A stretch of DNA of 7,955 bases. Source: Alphaproteobacteria bacterium (lineage in GTDB: Bacteria > Pseudomonadota > Alphaproteobacteria > Sphingomonadales > Emcibacteraceae). Below are positions 6,232 to 7,955 of the stretch, piece by piece. A program made the translations under genes and the position numbers. Location: positions 1 to 7,955 of the forward strand of contig JAUILB010000122.1 in the NCBI GenBank assembly GCA_030432815.1. The letters run 5' to 3'. The notes under the pieces are model-generated. The model saw nothing but the letters and a program-made list of their open reading frames with translations. It did no database searches and was not told the DNA's origin. Within the stretch, counting starts at the first letter, position 1. Every line of letters begins with the position of its first letter.

Positions 6232-6274
6232 GCCGCAACACCCGCCGTCGCATTATGGCAACACCGGTTAAATA
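6232..6274 (+). repeat. Direct repeat, right copy (detached gcrA 3'-end fragment)
   Basis: This 43-base stretch is the last 14 codons of a gcrA gene without the rest. It encodes the same tail, RNTRRRIMATPVK, in frame, ending in TAA (6273-6275) instead of TAG. Codon differences from the intact copy are AAT/AAC, CGC/CGT and ATC/ATT, plus the stop. The reading frame hits a stop upstream (TGA near 6213), so it is not an expressed gene. Confidence 0.85.
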
Positions 6275-6303
6275 AAACCCTAATTGCACCAATTGAGTTT
6301 ACA

Positions 6304-6332
6304 AAACGGCCTTGATCGTATTAAGGTCGTTT
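6304..6332 (+). terminator. Hairpin terminator, probably the original gcrA terminator
   Basis: A 10-bp stem, AAACGGCCTT / AAGGTCGTTT, with one G-U pair and a 9-base loop, lies 29 bases after the detached gcrA stop codon. It is followed by TCGTTCT, a poor T tract. A-rich sequence on the other side means it could also work on the minus strand. Its position suits ending gcrA transcription before ggt. Confidence 0.5.
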
Positions 6333-6337
6333 CGTTC

Positions 6338-6363
6338 TATATTGGGGTAAGATGAAAAGGGAG
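6338..6363 (+). promoter_or_regulatory. ggt leader: possible -10 and ribosome binding site
   Basis: AAAAGGGAG (6355-6363) gives a good Shine-Dalgarno five bases before the ggt ATG at 6369. TATATT at 6338-6343 could be a -10 box (5 of 6), but no matching -35 is seen at 16-18 bases, as that stretch is the hairpin loop. The RBS is convincing; the promoter is not. Confidence 0.4.
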
Positions 6364-6368
6364 ATACA

Positions 6369-7955
6369 ATGACAAAATTCTATAAGCTGATGATGATCAC
6401 AGTTCATGTGATTATATTTACAATACTGCCTGTACGGGCGCAGGATGATTATACATTACCAAGCTACAGTTCACGTGATGGATTTGTTCCGATTGTAGGC
6501 AAAAATGGCATGGTCAGTGTAAGAGAAAGTATTGCGGCCGAGGTTGGGGCAGAAATACTTGAACAGGGTGGCAATGCCGTTGATTCAGCGGCAGCGATTG
6601 GCTTTGCACTTGCGGTGACATATCCGTCCGCCGGAAATATCGGCGGTGGCGGTTTCATGGTCGTTCATATTGCGGAAACAAATGAAACCATTACCATTGA
6701 TTACCGTGAAATGTCAGCGGGCAGTGCGCGTCATGACCTTTATGTGGTTGACGACAAGGTTGACAACCGTCTTGCCAAATACAGCCGTCAATCATCCGGC
6801 GTGCCCGGAACAGTCATGGGTATGGCCCTTGCCGTTGAAAAATACGGTACAATGACACTGCAGCAGGTTATGGCCCCGGCTTATAAGCTCGCAAATGAAG
6901 GATTCCCTGTTTATACAAACCTTGAAGTTTCTCTGGCGCGCAGTAAGGAACGATTAGGCGCTGATCCTGCGGCTTCAAAAGTATTCTATAAAGCTGATGG
7001 CAGCAATTACCGCGCCGGTGAGATACTAGTGCAGGAAGACCTGGCATGGTCCCTGAAGCAGATCATGGATAATGGTGTTGATGCGTTTTATAAAGGCGAA
7101 GTTGCAAAACGTATTACGGATGATATGGCGGCAAATGATGGTCTGCTAACCATGGAAGATTTCGCCGCCTATAAGGTTTATGAACGCGCGCCCGTCTGGG
7201 GAAGTTATAAAGGCTATAAAATCGCGACAATGCCACCACCATCATCCGGGGGAATGCATATGATACAGATGATGAATATGCTGGAAAATGATGACCTTAA
7301 ATCAATGGGGCATAATAGCGCAGCAACACTTCATCTTTATATCGAAAGTATGCGTCAGGCCTATGCGGACAGGAGCCTTTATGCGGGGGATCCGGCCTTC
7401 TTTAATATTCCGGTTGATAAAATCATTGATAAGGATTATGCGGCGGAAATTCGTGCCCGCATTCCAATGGATCGTGCCCGTGAGAGTTCCGAAGTGGCCC
7501 CGACCAAAAACCTTGCCTATGAAAGCCCGGAAACAACCCATTATTCAGTCATGGATAAATGGGGTAATGCTGTCAGCAATACCTATACGCTTAATTTCGG
7601 TTTTGGTAATGGAATCATGGCAGCGAACACAGGTATCCTGCTTAATAACGAACTTGATGACTTTGATCATGAACCATACAAGCCGGATGCAAATGGGAAT
7701 ATAAGTGGCAAGGCAAATGCCCAGGAACCACATAAACGCCCACGTTCATCTATGACACCGACAATTGTGTTCAAGGATGACAAGCCATTTTTGATTACCG
7801 GAAGCCCTGGTGGAGGTACCATTATCAATACGGTTTTTCAGACGGTCATGAATGTGGTTGAGTTTGATATGAACGTGGCGGCCGCATCAAGCAAGCCACG
7901 GATCAATCACCAATGGATGCCGGATATGACAACCATCGAAAATGGTGTCAGCCAG
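6369..7955 (+). CDS. ggt: Gamma-glutamyltransferase / glutathione hydrolase (3' end missing)
   Basis: 529 codons are present and the frame is open to the window edge; the family is usually about 570-590 residues, so roughly 50 residues are missing. Residues 1-24 are a signal peptide ending Val-Arg-Ala, so the enzyme is periplasmic. It hydrolyses or transfers the gamma-glutamyl group of glutathione and is made as a proenzyme that cuts itself. Seen in order: GGNAVDSAAAIGFAL, NIGGGGFMV, DYREM with Arg113 (substrate carboxylate), then the autocleavage site before TTHYS with nucleophile Thr389. Beyond it are TYTLN (405-409), Glu428 and Asp431 in LLNNELDDF, SSM (Ser460-Ser461) and GSPGGG (478-483, oxyanion hole). 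Key positions align with E. coli Ggt at a constant offset of two, so it should be active. A lid-loop-like segment lies around 435-450. The start has AAGGGAG just upstream. Confidence 0.96.
   Translation, partial: MTKFYKLMMITVHVIIFTILPVRAQDDYTLPSYSSRDGFVPIVGKNGMVSVRESIAAEVGAEILEQGGNAVDSAAAIGFALAVTYPSAGNIGGGGFMVVHIAETNETITIDYREMSAGSARHDLYVVDDKVDNRLAKYSRQSSGVPGTVMGMALAVEKYGTMTLQQVMAPAYKLANEGFPVYTNLEVSLARSKERLGADPAASKVFYKADGSNYRAGEILVQEDLAWSLKQIMDNGVDAFYKGEVAKRITDDMAANDGLLTMEDFAAYKVYERAPVWGSYKGYKIATMPPPSSGGMHMIQMMNMLENDDLKSMGHNSAATLHLYIESMRQAYADRSLYAGDPAFFNIPVDKIIDKDYAAEIRARIPMDRARESSEVAPTKNLAYESPETTHYSVMDKWGNAVSNTYTLNFGFGNGIMAANTGILLNNELDDFDHEPYKPDANGNISGKANAQEPHKRPRSSMTPTIVFKDDKPFLITGSPGGGTIINTVFQTVMNVVEFDMNVAAASSKPRINHQWMPDMTTIENGVSQ

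Larger units (their letters stand above)
5722..6274. mobile_element. Putative inserted cassette at the 3' end of gcrA (553 bp)
   Basis: The unit runs from the end of the left gcrA repeat through the right repeat. By hand count, 5721-6230 is about 35% GC, clearly lower than the flanking gcrA (about 55% in sampled lines) and ggt (about 40-53%). It contains a single minus-strand lipoprotein gene with its own promoter and RBS, and no integrase or transposase. The repeats and composition suggest an insertion targeting the gcrA 3' end and regenerating it, as integrative elements do at tRNA and some protein-gene ends. It could be a non-autonomous element, the remnant of a larger island, or the product of homologous recombination with a related genome. 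The insertion is an inference. Confidence 0.5.

Noticed and set aside
7288..7704. Open frame of 138 codons on the plus strand inside ggt
   Set aside because: It overlaps the strongly supported ggt frame, which holds the catalytic TTHYS and GSPGGG motifs, and its own product has no recognisable composition or motif.

Overview
The window looks like a chromosomal segment of a moderate-GC alphaproteobacterium. The strongest marker is gcrA, a cell-cycle regulator essentially confined to that class. The gene order gcrA / argD-argF-hslO also fits it; from memory, arg genes often lie beside gcrA there. I cannot name the genus.

Layout, left to right. (1) Positions 1-172, minus: the 5' end of an exported alkaline-phosphatase-superfamily enzyme. 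(2) 268-1020, minus: an exported di-heme c-type cytochrome with a C-terminal TPR region. (3) 1105-5093, minus: a probable run of ABC-2 permease, argD, argF and hslO. The argF-hslO gap is 2 nt and the argD-argF gap about 20 nt; argD sits about 100 nt behind the permease and may have its own control. (4) 5094-5263: a divergent promoter region. (5) 5264-5722, plus: gcrA. (6) 5722-6274: an AT-rich block carrying one small lipoprotein gene on the minus strand. (7) 6369 to the end, plus: an exported gamma-glutamyltransferase cut by the window edge.

The most unusual feature is block 6. The last 43 bases of gcrA (5679-5721) recur at 6232-6274 with three mismatches. All of these, and the stop-codon difference just beyond (TAG versus TAA), are synonymous in the gcrA frame. 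The second copy is followed by a terminator-like hairpin, whereas the first copy is not. About 510 bp lies between the copies, at roughly 35% GC by hand count, against about 50-55% in sampled gcrA lines. It holds one complete unit: promoter, ribosome binding site and a 110-residue lipoprotein. The simplest reading is that a small foreign cassette inserted at the 3' end of gcrA and supplied a replacement 3' end, leaving the original end and its terminator stranded downstream. No integrase or transposase is visible.

Functionally, argD and argF act in arginine biosynthesis, hslO encodes the redox-activated chaperone Hsp33, and gcrA links transcription to GANTC methylation. The cytochrome, phosphatase, lipoprotein and gamma-glutamyltransferase are envelope or periplasmic proteins. 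No rRNA, tRNA, CRISPR array or recognisable insertion sequence was seen.
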